This document shows, one piece after another, positions 52,733 to 62,483 of a DNA stretch of 64,000 nt. Source of the DNA: Bacteroidaceae bacterium (GTDB taxonomy: Bacteria > Bacteroidota > Bacteroidia > Bacteroidales > Bacteroidaceae); contig JAGASY010000087.1 of assembly GCA_017621515.1 (NCBI GenBank), positions 1 to 64,000 of the forward strand, given 5' to 3'. Each line of letters begins with the position of its first letter. Positions within the stretch are counted from its first letter, which is position 1. The translations under genes and the position numbers were made by a program. Under the pieces are notes generated by a model. The model was not told where the DNA came from, searched no databases, and was given only the letters and a program-made list of their open reading frames with translations.

Positions 52733-54082
52733 CTACGAATACACACTTCCGTCAAGATGCAGCTGATTATTCTTGTAATAAGAAGAATTTCCCTTCGCAT
52801 CAATGATTTCAAAACCGTCCTTATACAGTCCACAATACACATGTTCATTATCAGCAGAGACAGAAAGCGTGATATCCGACTCCTCGTCACCCCACTTGCT
52901 TTGAAGATTTTCTATCACACCGTCTTTCAGCTTCATGCACTTTATGCCGCTGTTTTCCGTACCAATCCACATCATACCGTTACGGTCTTCCACGAGTTCC
53001 CTTACTCTGATGTCCGTCTTCTGCCTACCGTAGCTTTCCGACATTTTATGATGTCTGAATGTAAGATTACGGTTTGCCATGTAGTTGGCACCTCCGAACA
53101 TCGTACCTACCCATACACCTTTCTCTCTGTCCCTGTATATAGTATAGATAATATTGTCCGACAGTCCTTCCTTATTACTTATATCCTGCACATAATGCCT
53201 TACAGTCCTGTTCTGTTCATTGAGTATATAAAGCCCATTATATGTCCCCACATATATGTCCGTATCCAGCACCAAAGCATTTCTCACGTATGTATGTTTG
53301 AAGTTTTGCAGCGTAATGTCTGTCAGAATATTGCGTTTGTAGTCATATTTCTTCAGTTCTCCGTTTTGTACAGCCATAATCAGATTGTCGCCTTGCTGCG
53401 ACAAGGTGTTGGTTTCAATATTCAACAGTGACTTTCCGCTTGCATCTTTTGTATGCACAACAAAGTCATCTTTTCTTCTGTTATATTCCAACAATCCGAT
53501 GTTCCATGCACAACTCCAGATACTTCCATCCGAACATATACATATATTTATAGGCATGTTACTCTTGTCGTCCGTCTCAGGAGAATACAATCGGAGCTTA
53601 CCCTTAGTGTCATACTTAAATATACCATTAGCAGGTACCACAATCCATATATTGCCTTCCTGATCCTCGGTGATGTCAGCCACCCATCCCTTCATCATTT
53701 TTCCGTCAGCTGTCTTTGCATCAACAAACGAAAATGTCTCTGTCGTCTGGTCATAACGATAGACTCCTTCGTCCGTACCTACCCACAAGGTATGCCCGCT
53801 GTCGGAGAACAGTGCCGAAATATTCTGATTGCCGCAATGCAGCTTTTTATCATAACAATAGAATTGCGTCACTTTCTGTCCGTCATACCGGTTCAGTCCG
53901 TTTTTCGTTCCCAACCATATAAATCCGTAACAATCTTGCACAATAGCTTTCACATTACTTTGCGACAAACCTGTCTCACTATTGACATGGACAAAAGAAT
54001 CATGACTGCTCGTTGACGCATACAACTCACCAGCCCGACACAACGTGATTATAGTCAGTACTAATAATAGGATATTTTTCAT
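52733..54082 (-). CDS. Hybrid two-component regulator, N-terminal sensor fragment
   Basis: 449 residues: signal peptide (MKNILLLVLTIITLCRAGEL) and periplasmic reg_prop beta-propeller repeats (QDCYGFIWLGTKNGLNRYDG, TLWVGTDEGVYRYD, GVWVGTMFGGANY, MMWIGTENSGIKC). It ends LDGSVYS at a TAG (52735-52733). The next codons, read through, give LTTRNGD and then the MYIGTDRGAYR of the downstream part, a natural propeller continuation. The fragment plus downstream part, about 1350 residues, equals a normal single HTCS, so this is one gene split by a nonsense codon. It lies between GH2 and GH95 in the PUL. Confidence 0.85.
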   Translation of the reverse strand: MKNILLLVLTIITLCRAGELYASTSSHDSFVHVNSETGLSQSNVKAIVQDCYGFIWLGTKNGLNRYDGQKVTQFYCYDKKLHCGNQNISALFSDSGHTLWVGTDEGVYRYDQTTETFSFVDAKTADGKMMKGWVADITEDQEGNIWIVVPANGIFKYDTKGKLRLYSPETDDKSNMPINICICSDGSIWSCAWNIGLLEYNRRKDDFVVHTKDASGKSLLNIETNTLSQQGDNLIMAVQNGELKKYDYKRNILTDITLQNFKHTYVRNALVLDTDIYVGTYNGLYILNEQNRTVRHYVQDISNKEGLSDNIIYTIYRDREKGVWVGTMFGGANYMANRNLTFRHHKMSESYGRQKTDIRVRELVEDRNGMMWIGTENSGIKCMKLKDGVIENLQSKWGDEESDITLSVSADNEHVYCGLYKDGFEIIDAKGNSSYYKNNQLHLDGSVYS

Positions 54083-54383
54083 ATTTTAAACAATAAGTAT
54101 ATTTATATCTCATTTTTATATTGTGATGTACATACCTTATTATTAGATTTTTACAAATATAAATTCCGATTTTTCTACCGGGAAAGATATGTCATTCCGA
54201 TTCGCCATGTGTATTTCATGAGCAAAAATAGTTCTTTTAATCATTGACTCCAAATTATTTTATAGTTATATTGTTTTGTTGCACAGATGAAAAACTTTCA
54301 CAAGAAAGCAGAAAAAGAAAGCTTCAGATTCCATTTGTCACCGATGTACAAATGTATCCGGCAAAAATGCCCTGCAAAAAGCC

Positions 54384-55190
54384 CCATAAAAAAATTTTTG
54401 ACATCGTTTTTTGGAGGAATATTCAATTTTGACAAAATGAAAGCTATTCAGGTTATTAATATTTCTATTTGTCTAATTTATTGCATTCATACTATCTTTT
54501 TGATTTTATCAAATGTTAAAAATTCAAGCCATCTGGAATGCTCCAAAATGAAGCTCGCTGAACTTTTATTGAAAAACGGGGATTCTACGCATATTTTCTG
54601 AAGGCTCTGCGAATTGTGAAATTGTGTTTCATTTTTAGATAGTTCTTTTACATTTATTTATCTCCGGCGAAGAGTCTTTTGAAAAAAACTACTAAGTTTT
54701 CAAATTTTCAGCGCACTGTTTTTTTCTTCGCAGCGCACTGTAATTTTATTTGCAGTGCGCTGAAAATTCTCTCACTGTGCGCTGAAAATTTCAAAACAGC
54801 GCGCTGAAAAGATAAAAACACTGGGAAATGAAAAAGAAGACAATTGGATTCGGTTGAATTGTTAAGAAGTGTATAACTCGCTGTTTTGAAATAACACCTG
54901 AACATAATCTGAAAAGTAAGTGGACTTGAAGCAGTATTTGAAGATGAAAACGAAGAATTTAACTATAACATATTAATACTCAGCAAATTACCAGAATATT
55001 CAAAATAATCGAAAATTTACGTCTGGCGCAAATTTTTAAGCATTTTAGAAAATTTCATATTTACCTGATTACCAACAACTTATATTCAAGTCAAAAATTT
55101 TGTCTTTTCACCATTAGCAAAAAATCGCTTCAAGTGTTAAATTTTCATTTTGGGCGAAAATATCATTTTGTCAAAATGAAAAGTAACAAT
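54384..55190 (+). repeat. Dispersed intergenic element, copy D
   Basis: Forward copy between the HTCS start (54082) and GH95 (55354), divergent genes. It begins CCATAAAAAAATTTTTGACA and ends near GCGAAAATATCATTTTGTCA. Modules start at 54709, 54731, 54753, 54773 and 54797. The first linker (TTTTTTTCTTCG) is identical to that of copy A. The block with ACGGGGATTCT precedes the array. A 65-codon minus-strand frame (54905-54708) is the counterpart of those in copies A and B. Bases 54083-54383 hold nothing clear. Limits are approximate. Confidence 0.85.
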
Positions 55191-55353
55191 TGTACAGCCA
55201 TTTATTTCCCTTCCGCTTGCGCCAAAAAATATCACAAATGCATCATTAGACTGAAAATGAACAAAACATATCATAACTTCACGCGAAAGTTATCGGCAGC
55301 AGATATAAAAAGAAATTAAATTTGCCATCACGATAAACCTCAAACAATAAATA

Positions 55354-57786
55354 ATGAAAACAAACAAATTGATTAACATTCTTGCAGGATGTGCGTTGCT
55401 TCTTTCTCCGGTGGCAACATGGGCACAGAAGTCACAATTATGGTATGATAAACCTGCTGACGAATGGATGAAATCAGTACCTATCGGCAACGGACGAATC
55501 GGTGCAATGGTTTACGGAGATACGGAACACGAAACTGTCAATCTGAACGAGTCGAGCGTATGGGCGGGAGAATACGACCCGAATCAAGAGATTCCATTCG
55601 GACGTGAACGGCTTAATGCCCTCCGCGAACTGTTCTTCGCCGGAAAAATTGAAGAAGGCAACGGAATTGCCAGTGACAGTCTGCACGGAACTCCACATTC
55701 ATTCGGTACACATCTGCCAATAGGCGACTTGAAGATTGACTTCAAGTACGACGACCCGTCCGCAGGGATTACAGACTATCGCCGTGTGCTTGACATGGAA
55801 AACGCTCTTGCCACTGTGAAATTCAAGAAAGGAAAAACCGAATATTACAGGGAATACCTGTCATCCAATCCACAGGATGCGGTGGTCATGAGATTTACAG
55901 CAAACAAGAAAAACGCTGTCAGCTTTGAAATGCACATCGATATGCTCCGCGAAAACACGGCTATCAGAACGGAAAACGGACAGATTGTGTTTGAAGGTCA
56001 AGCCTTGTATCCGAATCTGGGCACAGGAGGTGTACATTTCTCGGGAAGAGTGGCAGTCAAGACGGAAGGCGGCAAAGTGGATAATTTGGGAGACAAAATC
56101 AAGGTAAGCGATGCCAATGCCGTAACCATCATATCGGATGTACGCACTGATTTCAAGAATCCGAATTACAAGAAAACTTGCAGCGACAACATAAAAAAGG
56201 TGCTTAATCATGAATATTCTCGTATCCGCAAGGAACACATCGAAGACTACGCACCGCTTTTTGCCAGAGTAAAACTGCAAATCGGTGACCCGAAACGCGA
56301 CCTCATCCCTACGGATGAACGCTGGCGCGAACTGCGTGAAGGGAAAGACGATGCAGGTTTGCAGGCACAGTTCTTCCAGTTGGCGCGCTATCTGCTCATT
56401 GCGTCCTCACGCGAAAATTCTCCGCTCCCAGTGGCTCTGCAAGGGTTCTTCAACGACAACCTCGCTTGTCACATGTGCTGGACAAGCGACTACCATCTGG
56501 ACATCAACATACAGCAGAACTACTGGATTGCCAACATAGGAAATTTGGCAGAATGTAACGCTCCTCTTTATACTTACATTGCTGATTTGGCTCATCATGG
56601 CGCAAAAACTGCACAGACCGTATATGGATGTAAGGGATGGGCAGCACACACTACAGCCAATATATGGGGATTCACAGCCCCTTCAGGCGGTATCGGATGG
56701 GGACTCTTCCCGTGTGCAGGCTCATGGATTGCCACACATCTATGGACACAATATGAATATACTCAGGACAAGGATTATCTCCGCAAGGTGGCATATCCTC
56801 TGCTCAAGAGCAATGCGGAATTTTTGCTTGACTATATGTGCGAAGACCCTAACACAGGCTATTTAGTTACAGGACCGTCCATATCTCCGGAAAATGCTTT
56901 CGGACATAACGGCGGTGTGTGGTGTGCATCAATGATGCCTACATGCGACCGTGTACTTGTTTATGAAATACTCAATGCCTGTCTGCACTCGACAGACATA
57001 CTCGGCATCGATGCAAGTTTTGCAGACTCGCTCCGCCTTGCCATAGCCAAACTTCCTCCGTTGAGGAAAAACAAGTACGGCGGAGTACGGGAGTGGATGG
57101 AAGATTACGATGATGTAAACGTGAATCATCGCCACACATCACATCTGCTTGCACTTTATCCGTATTCCCAAATTTCACTGGAACACACACCGGAGTTTGC
57201 CGAAGCAGCAAGAAATTCCATCATGCGCCGAATGACAGCACACGACTGGGAAGACACGGAATGGAGCCGCGCCAATGCAATCTGCTATTACGCACGACTT
57301 CAAGACCCGAAAGAGGCTTACGAAAGCATCAATATCCTGATGAAGAACCTGGCTCGTGAGAACCTGCTCAGCATATCTCCGAAAGGCATTGCCGGTGCTC
57401 CGTATGACATCTTCATTTTCGACGGCAATGCAGCCGGAGCTGCCGGAATAGGAGAAATGTTGGTACAGCTGATTGAAGACGGCGACTACAAGGCTCCTAA
57501 ACCGGAAACAGGGTTTATCAAACTTCTGCCTTGCCTTCCGGAAGAATGGAAAGACGGTTCCTTTGAAGGTCTGTGCGTGAAAGGCGGTGCGGAAATCTCC
57601 GCAGAATGGAAGGACTCACAAATAAAAAAAGCTTCCTTGAAGGCTACTGCTGACGGACTTTTCCGTATGCAGATACCGGAAGGTCTCACATCCACAAAAA
57701 TCAACGGCAAGAAAGTGCAACTTAATCTTGACGAGAAGCATTGTGTCTGTGTGTATCTGAAAAAAGGAGATATTTTGGAAATATAA
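55354..57786 (+). CDS. GH95 family alpha-L-fucosidase/galactosidase
   Basis: An 810-residue exported enzyme; signal NILAGCALLLSPVATWAQ. The N-terminal beta-sandwich contains SVPIGNGRIGAMVYGD and NLNESSVWAGEYDP, standard for GH95. The (alpha/alpha)6 barrel has DYHLDINIQQNYW and GPSISPENAF, in which Glu513 matches the catalytic acid of GH95 fucosidases. HRHTSHLLALYP and DGNAAGAAGIGEMLVQ follow as in the family. GH95 removes alpha-1,2-L-fucose or alpha-L-galactose; which one is not decided by what can be seen. It is divergent from the HTCS gene, with copy D between them, and is followed by a hairpin. Confidence 0.9.
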   Translation: MKTNKLINILAGCALLLSPVATWAQKSQLWYDKPADEWMKSVPIGNGRIGAMVYGDTEHETVNLNESSVWAGEYDPNQEIPFGRERLNALRELFFAGKIEEGNGIASDSLHGTPHSFGTHLPIGDLKIDFKYDDPSAGITDYRRVLDMENALATVKFKKGKTEYYREYLSSNPQDAVVMRFTANKKNAVSFEMHIDMLRENTAIRTENGQIVFEGQALYPNLGTGGVHFSGRVAVKTEGGKVDNLGDKIKVSDANAVTIISDVRTDFKNPNYKKTCSDNIKKVLNHEYSRIRKEHIEDYAPLFARVKLQIGDPKRDLIPTDERWRELREGKDDAGLQAQFFQLARYLLIASSRENSPLPVALQGFFNDNLACHMCWTSDYHLDINIQQNYWIANIGNLAECNAPLYTYIADLAHHGAKTAQTVYGCKGWAAHTTANIWGFTAPSGGIGWGLFPCAGSWIATHLWTQYEYTQDKDYLRKVAYPLLKSNAEFLLDYMCEDPNTGYLVTGPSISPENAFGHNGGVWCASMMPTCDRVLVYEILNACLHSTDILGIDASFADSLRLAIAKLPPLRKNKYGGVREWMEDYDDVNVNHRHTSHLLALYPYSQISLEHTPEFAEAARNSIMRRMTAHDWEDTEWSRANAICYYARLQDPKEAYESINILMKNLARENLLSISPKGIAGAPYDIFIFDGNAAGAAGIGEMLVQLIEDGDYKAPKPETGFIKLLPCLPEEWKDGSFEGLCVKGGAEISAEWKDSQIKKASLKATADGLFRMQIPEGLTSTKINGKKVQLNLDEKHCVCVYLKKGDILEI

Positions 57787-57800
57787 TTAGTCCTGTTTGT

Positions 57801-57863
57801 GCAGAAGACAAAATGCCGGACAATTTACGGCTCAACCGTATAACTGGCATTTTGTTTTTCTGC
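57801..57863 (+). terminator. Terminator-like hairpin after GH95
   Basis: GCAGAAGACAAAATGCC and GGCATTTTGTTTTTCTGC pair with a small mismatch, and an inner ACGG/CCGT stem fills the loop. The right arm carries the T-run. It could end transcription or only reduce it before GH43. Confidence 0.6.
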
Positions 57864-57900
57864 AAATGACTCTGTAATCATAAAACTAACTCTAATATAA

Positions 57901-59568
57901 ATGAGAAATATTAAATTGCACCACATAATCCATGCTACATGCTGGCTGATGCTCGGTTTAGCACAGCAAACACCTGCATCGGCATGGCACGCTCCGCTCT
58001 GTCAGCCGCAAAACATGGGAAGCTCTGTCATACAAGAGGACGATACCCGATGGGGAGATTTAGGTGACGGAACATACGCAAACCCGGTATTAAACGGAGA
58101 TTATTCTGACCCGGATGTCATAAGGGTAAACGACAAGTATTATATGATTTGTTCGGAATTTCACTTTATGGGTATGCCCGTATTGGAATCGGTCGATATG
58201 GTGAACTGGAAGATTATCGGACAGATATTCAGCCGCATAGACATGAAAGGATATTCCACAATGGAAAAATACGGCGACGGAAGCTGGGCGCCCTCATTAC
58301 GCTATCACAAAGGCAAGTTCTGGATGTATGTATGCACACCGAATGAAGGACTTTTCATGTCCACGGCTGTCAAACCGGAAGGACCGTGGGAGCCGCTGGT
58401 ATGCGTGAAAAGTGTAAATGGATGGGAAGACCCATGCCCTTTCTGGGATGAAGATGGGCAAGGTTATATCGGTCGCAGCCAACTGGGAGGAGGCCCTATC
58501 TTCATTCACAAGATGAGTGCGGACGGAAAAACATTGCTTGATGACGGAGTAAAGGTCTATGAAGGTCCCACGGCAGAGGGAACGAAGATTTTCAAGAAGG
58601 ACGGTTTCTATTATCTGAGTATTCCGGAAGGCGGTGTCAGTACAGGATGGCAAACCGTGATGCGCTCTAAAAACATTTACGGACCATACGAAGCAAAACG
58701 TGTACTTGAAATGGGCTGCACAAATGTCAACGGACCGCATCAAGGTGCACTGGTTGACACTCCGGACGGTGAGTGGTGGTTCTTTCATTTCCAATCGACA
58801 GAACCTCAAGGACGCGTTGTACACCTGCAACCGGCAAGATGGGTGAATGGTTTTCCTGAGATTGGTGAAGATTATGACGGCAACGGCATTGGCGAACCAG
58901 TCAAAGTACATGCCAAGCCAACCGTCAAAAAACGAGACAAGATTCATGCTCCACAAGCAGACGACAGTTTCGACGGAAAAAAACTGGGAATACAATGGCA
59001 GTTCAATCATAACCCTGATGACAACAAATTCTCGCTTACAGACAAAAAAGGATGGCTGTGCATTATTCCTCAGAAGGCTGAAAAATTGCGTATGGCAAAG
59101 AACCAGCTGACCCAGAAGACGATGGGATATAGAGGAATAGCCACTGTCAAGATTGACTTTTCCCACCTATCAGAAGGCGGACGCATGGGGGTGGAATGTA
59201 TCGGCAACAAATTTGCAGGTGCCGGAATAATGATAAGTGCCGAGAATGGAACTTCCGTTCCTTATCTATACTGCGAAACAGACGGAACTGTCACCAAGAA
59301 AACAGCTCTTCCTTCCATAAAAAAACAGATGATGTACATACGTCTTGAAATTGACGCACTGCACAACAAACACCAGTTCTATTATAGTACAGACGGAAAA
59401 GAGTTCATATCTTTGGGTGAATCTTTTGAATCCGGCTCCGGGGACTGGAAAGGTAGCCGTATAGGTCTTTATGCATACACAACCGGCGAACCGGGAGGTC
59501 ATGCGTATTTCGATGCCTTCACTTATCATTTTGACGGTCCGGGAAAAACCGGACAACGTACAAGATAA
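57901..59568 (+). CDS. GH43 family glycosidase
   Basis: A 555-residue exported enzyme; the N-terminus (HHIIHATCWLMLGLAQQTPA) is a signal peptide of moderate quality. The five-bladed propeller has catalytic base Asp70 (GDYSDPDVI), pKa-modulating Asp177 (WEDPCPFWDEDG) and general acid Glu221 or Glu226 (YEGPTAEGTKIF). Residues ~325-555 form a C-terminal beta-sandwich (GH43_C2 type; DDSFDGKKLGIQWQFNHNP). GH43 enzymes act on arabinofuranosides, xylosides or galactosides. GH92 follows 58 bases downstream, so the two probably form one transcript. Confidence 0.9.
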   Translation: MRNIKLHHIIHATCWLMLGLAQQTPASAWHAPLCQPQNMGSSVIQEDDTRWGDLGDGTYANPVLNGDYSDPDVIRVNDKYYMICSEFHFMGMPVLESVDMVNWKIIGQIFSRIDMKGYSTMEKYGDGSWAPSLRYHKGKFWMYVCTPNEGLFMSTAVKPEGPWEPLVCVKSVNGWEDPCPFWDEDGQGYIGRSQLGGGPIFIHKMSADGKTLLDDGVKVYEGPTAEGTKIFKKDGFYYLSIPEGGVSTGWQTVMRSKNIYGPYEAKRVLEMGCTNVNGPHQGALVDTPDGEWWFFHFQSTEPQGRVVHLQPARWVNGFPEIGEDYDGNGIGEPVKVHAKPTVKKRDKIHAPQADDSFDGKKLGIQWQFNHNPDDNKFSLTDKKGWLCIIPQKAEKLRMAKNQLTQKTMGYRGIATVKIDFSHLSEGGRMGVECIGNKFAGAGIMISAENGTSVPYLYCETDGTVTKKTALPSIKKQMMYIRLEIDALHNKHQFYYSTDGKEFISLGESFESGSGDWKGSRIGLYAYTTGEPGGHAYFDAFTYHFDGPGKTGQRTR

Positions 59569-59626
59569 GGTATGCCTATCGCGAGAAACTGAAAGGATAA
59601 AATTATAATTTTATAATCAAAGCAAA

Positions 59627-61882
59627 ATGAAAACTATTAAAATTGCCATTTCAACATGGTTGATAGCCATGTCCTCCGGCTTGGCTGCACAGGAAGACTA
59701 TGCCAAATACGTAGATCCGTTCATAGGAACAGGTGCTGTGGCGCAAAGTCTTAGCGGCAACAACTATCCGGGAGCTACAGTACCTTTCGGCATGGTTCAA
59801 TTGTCACCAGACACACGGGAAGCTCCGGACTGGGCACAAGCCTCCGGATATGACTACAACGACAATACCATCTACGGCTTTTCCCACACCCGGCTTAGCG
59901 GTACAGGTGCAGCCGATTTCATAGATATTCTTCTGCTGCCGACAACAGAACTGCGTCGCCAAAGTTCATTCAGCCACAATGAAGAGGAGGCTACACCCGG
60001 ATACTACAAAGTCAGGCTCAAAGACAATGACATTCTTGCCGAACTGACCGCGACAACCCGCACCGGTGTACACCGTTACACTTATCCGCAAGGAAAAGAG
60101 GCGATGATCTACATCGACCTTGACCATTCGGCAAACAAGGGTTCTTGGGGACGAAGAATCGAAAACTCACAAATCCGGGTGGTTGACGAATATACAATAG
60201 AAGGCTATCGCATCATCACGGGATGGGCAAAGCTGAGAAAAATATACTTCAGCATGAAGTTCTCTGCTCCAATCAAGAACTGGGAAGTATGGAACAACGG
60301 GACATTATATAAGAATACCTGTGTCAGCAATGGAACAGACATAAAAGGTACATTCAATTTCGGCAACACCAAACAGATTACCTGTACAGTAGCACTTTCT
60401 CCGGTGTCGATAGCCAATGCAAGAGAGAACATGCAGACTGAAACCGGCGGCAAGGATTTCGAAGCACTGCGCAAGGCTGCATACGCTGCGTGGAATGAAG
60501 AACTTGGAAAAATCGGTGTGAAGACCAACGAAACGGACATGAAAATCTTCTACACAGCACTGTATCATTCCATGATTCAGCCTAATACATTCTCTGACGT
60601 AAACGGTGAATACATGACAGCAGACTATTCCGTAGCCAAAGTGGCGGACGGGCATACTCACTACTCCACGTTCTCTTTATGGGACACATTCAGAGGTGCA
60701 CATCCTTTATACACGATTATCGAACCGGAACGTACTTCCGATTTCGTGACAAGTATGCTGAAACAATATGAATATTACGGCTATCTTCCTATATGGCAGC
60801 TCTGGGGACAGGACAACTATTGCATGATAGGCAACCATGCAGTGCCAGTCATTGTGGATGCCGTACTGAAAGGACTCTGCCACGATCCCCGAAACTTGAA
60901 ATCTCCTACAACCGGCAAAATAAAGTCATGGGACAATGTGCTCTACGATGCAGTGAAAGGTAGTCTCACCACTTCACACTTAAATTCACCGTTTGAGGTG
61001 TGGGACAAATACGGCTATATGCCTGAAGACATCCAGACACAGTCCGTATCCATCACTTTGGAGCAAAGTTTTGACGACTGGTGTGCGGCACAACTGGCAA
61101 AACATGTCGGACAAACGGAAGACTATGAGTATTTCATGAAACGCTCTGCCTACTACCGCAATCTGTACAACCATGAAAGTCATTTCTTCCAGCCGAAGAA
61201 CGGTCAAGACGAATGGATTCTACCTTTCGACCCATACAAATATGGTTCAAACGGAGGTTCTGCTTTCACAGAGGGCAACGCATGGCAGTATTATTGGTAT
61301 GTTCCTCATAACATTGACGATCTTATCTCGCTGACCGGCGGAAAGACTGCCTTCTGTAAAAAACTGGATGAGTTCTTCACTTCAACGAAGACAAGCGGAG
61401 AAAAGAATGACAACGCTTCCGGATTTGTAGGACTCTATGCACACGGAAATGAGCCAAGCCACCATGTGGCATATCTATACACTCTTGCCGGACAGCCTCA
61501 GAAGACTCAGCAGATTGTCAGTCATATAAAGAAAGAGCTTTACAACACTTCCTCTTCCGGATATGCCGGCAATGACGACTGCGGAGAAATGTCCGCATGG
61601 TATGTGTTCTCTGCCATCGGCTTCTATCCTGTGAACCCTGCATCCGGTGAGTATGTCATTGGAGCACCTTCTGTAGATGAAGCAGTAGTGAAAGTGGGAA
61701 ACGGCAAAACATTTACAGTGAAAGTGCAGCGTAAAAACGAGGCCGACATCTATATAAAGGAAGTTAAGCTGAACAATAAGAAGTTCACATCACCGGTTAT
61801 TAAACATTCGGACATCGTTGACGGAGGCAAGCTGGAATTTATCATGAGCAGCAAACCTCATGGAAGCATTCTGAAGCTCTGA
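59627..61882 (+). CDS. GH92 family alpha-mannosidase
   Basis: A 751-residue exported enzyme; signal IKIAISTWLIAMSSGLAAQ. The N-terminal sandwich holds YVDPFIGTGAVAQSLSG, GNNYPGATVPFGMVQLSPDT (partial) and YGFSHTRLSGTGAADF, the clearest GH92 signatures. The barrel has TLEQSFDDWCAAQLAKH with Glu479 at the catalytic-acid position, and GNDDCGEMSAWYVFSAIGFY followed by NPASGEYVIGAP. GH92 enzymes are calcium-dependent exo-alpha-mannosidases (1,2, 1,3, 1,4 or 1,6). A terminator follows. Mannose specificity is established for the family; the linkage is not read from sequence. Confidence 0.95.
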   Translation: MKTIKIAISTWLIAMSSGLAAQEDYAKYVDPFIGTGAVAQSLSGNNYPGATVPFGMVQLSPDTREAPDWAQASGYDYNDNTIYGFSHTRLSGTGAADFIDILLLPTTELRRQSSFSHNEEEATPGYYKVRLKDNDILAELTATTRTGVHRYTYPQGKEAMIYIDLDHSANKGSWGRRIENSQIRVVDEYTIEGYRIITGWAKLRKIYFSMKFSAPIKNWEVWNNGTLYKNTCVSNGTDIKGTFNFGNTKQITCTVALSPVSIANARENMQTETGGKDFEALRKAAYAAWNEELGKIGVKTNETDMKIFYTALYHSMIQPNTFSDVNGEYMTADYSVAKVADGHTHYSTFSLWDTFRGAHPLYTIIEPERTSDFVTSMLKQYEYYGYLPIWQLWGQDNYCMIGNHAVPVIVDAVLKGLCHDPRNLKSPTTGKIKSWDNVLYDAVKGSLTTSHLNSPFEVWDKYGYMPEDIQTQSVSITLEQSFDDWCAAQLAKHVGQTEDYEYFMKRSAYYRNLYNHESHFFQPKNGQDEWILPFDPYKYGSNGGSAFTEGNAWQYYWYVPHNIDDLISLTGGKTAFCKKLDEFFTSTKTSGEKNDNASGFVGLYAHGNEPSHHVAYLYTLAGQPQKTQQIVSHIKKELYNTSSSGYAGNDDCGEMSAWYVFSAIGFYPVNPASGEYVIGAPSVDEAVVKVGNGKTFTVKVQRKNEADIYIKEVKLNNKKFTSPVIKHSDIVDGGKLEFIMSSKPHGSILKL

Positions 61883-61937
61883 TAAAAAAGATATACGCAT
61901 AAAAAATTCTCAAATTCAAATTCTTTTTATTGTAAGG

Positions 61938-61973
61938 AATGGAGGTACAACATTGAATGTACCTCCATTTTTT
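61938..61973 (+). terminator. Terminator after GH92
   Basis: AATGGAGGTACA and TGTACCTCCATT are perfect 12-bp arms around 8 bases, followed by TTTT. It lies 56 bases after the GH92 stop. Confidence 0.88.
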
Positions 61974-62129
61974 CATGAGGCAGCGCAAGAAACATTTTCC
62001 TTAACAATAATCTTATGGCAGCCAATTTGACCATTTCCTATGCTGAATCGAAAGTATGTCCATAGTTTCGGCATAGTCTTTTGTTATAATCAGTCCATGA
62101 GAAAGACATTTACACCATGCTGAAGAGTA

Positions 62130-62256
62130 GAAAACAGTGCACTGAAAACTCAAATCAACACTGTTGTTTTTATAATCAGCAGTGCTGTTTACAAAATCAG
62201 CAGTGTAGTTTTTACAATCAGCAGTGTTGATTTGAGTTTTCTGCACACTATTTTCA
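62130..62256. repeat. Palindromic 21-bp-period element F
   Basis: Second copy of the 46468 element. Inverted arms (cores AAAACTCAAATCAACACTG and CAGTGTTGATTTGAGTTTT) enclose units AATCAACACTGTTG, AATCAGCAGTGCTG, AATCAGCAGTGTAG and AATCAGCAGTGTTG at 62153, 62174, 62195 and 62216, exactly 21 bp apart. The outer arms are more diverged than in element E. Bases 61974-62129 and 62257-62400 hold no clear gene. Confidence 0.9.
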
Positions 62257-62410
62257 GTTTTTCCCTGCACACCATTTTAGTAAAGAAAGGGGTTAAGAAA
62301 CTATCCATCACAGTCGGGAAATACAGGAAAAAGGAGAATAAAATGGGGCAATGCAGCAAATATTGCATTTTATGGTGCACCAATTCTATTATGAGACTAT
62401 CCGTTATCAG

Positions 62411-62439
62411 TATATTTGCATATCATAAAAACTATGATA
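62411..62439 (+). promoter_or_regulatory. Candidate -7 element and palindrome before GH3
   Basis: TATATTTG (62411-62418) matches TAnnTTTG. Directly after it TATCATA and TATGATA (62421-62427, 62433-62439) are perfect 7-bp inverted arms. No TTG -33 element at ideal spacing was found. The leader to the GH3 ATG would be about 60 bases. Confidence 0.4.
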
Positions 62440-62483
62440 ACAAACATACCTGAATATTTTTCATCTAAATATAAATAATTAAT

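Noticed and set aside
52709-52735. Amber codon as recoded or programmed readthrough site
   Set aside because: TAG ends other genes in the window and no readthrough element is visible, so a nonsense mutation is simpler. Kept as a checkable alternative in the finding.
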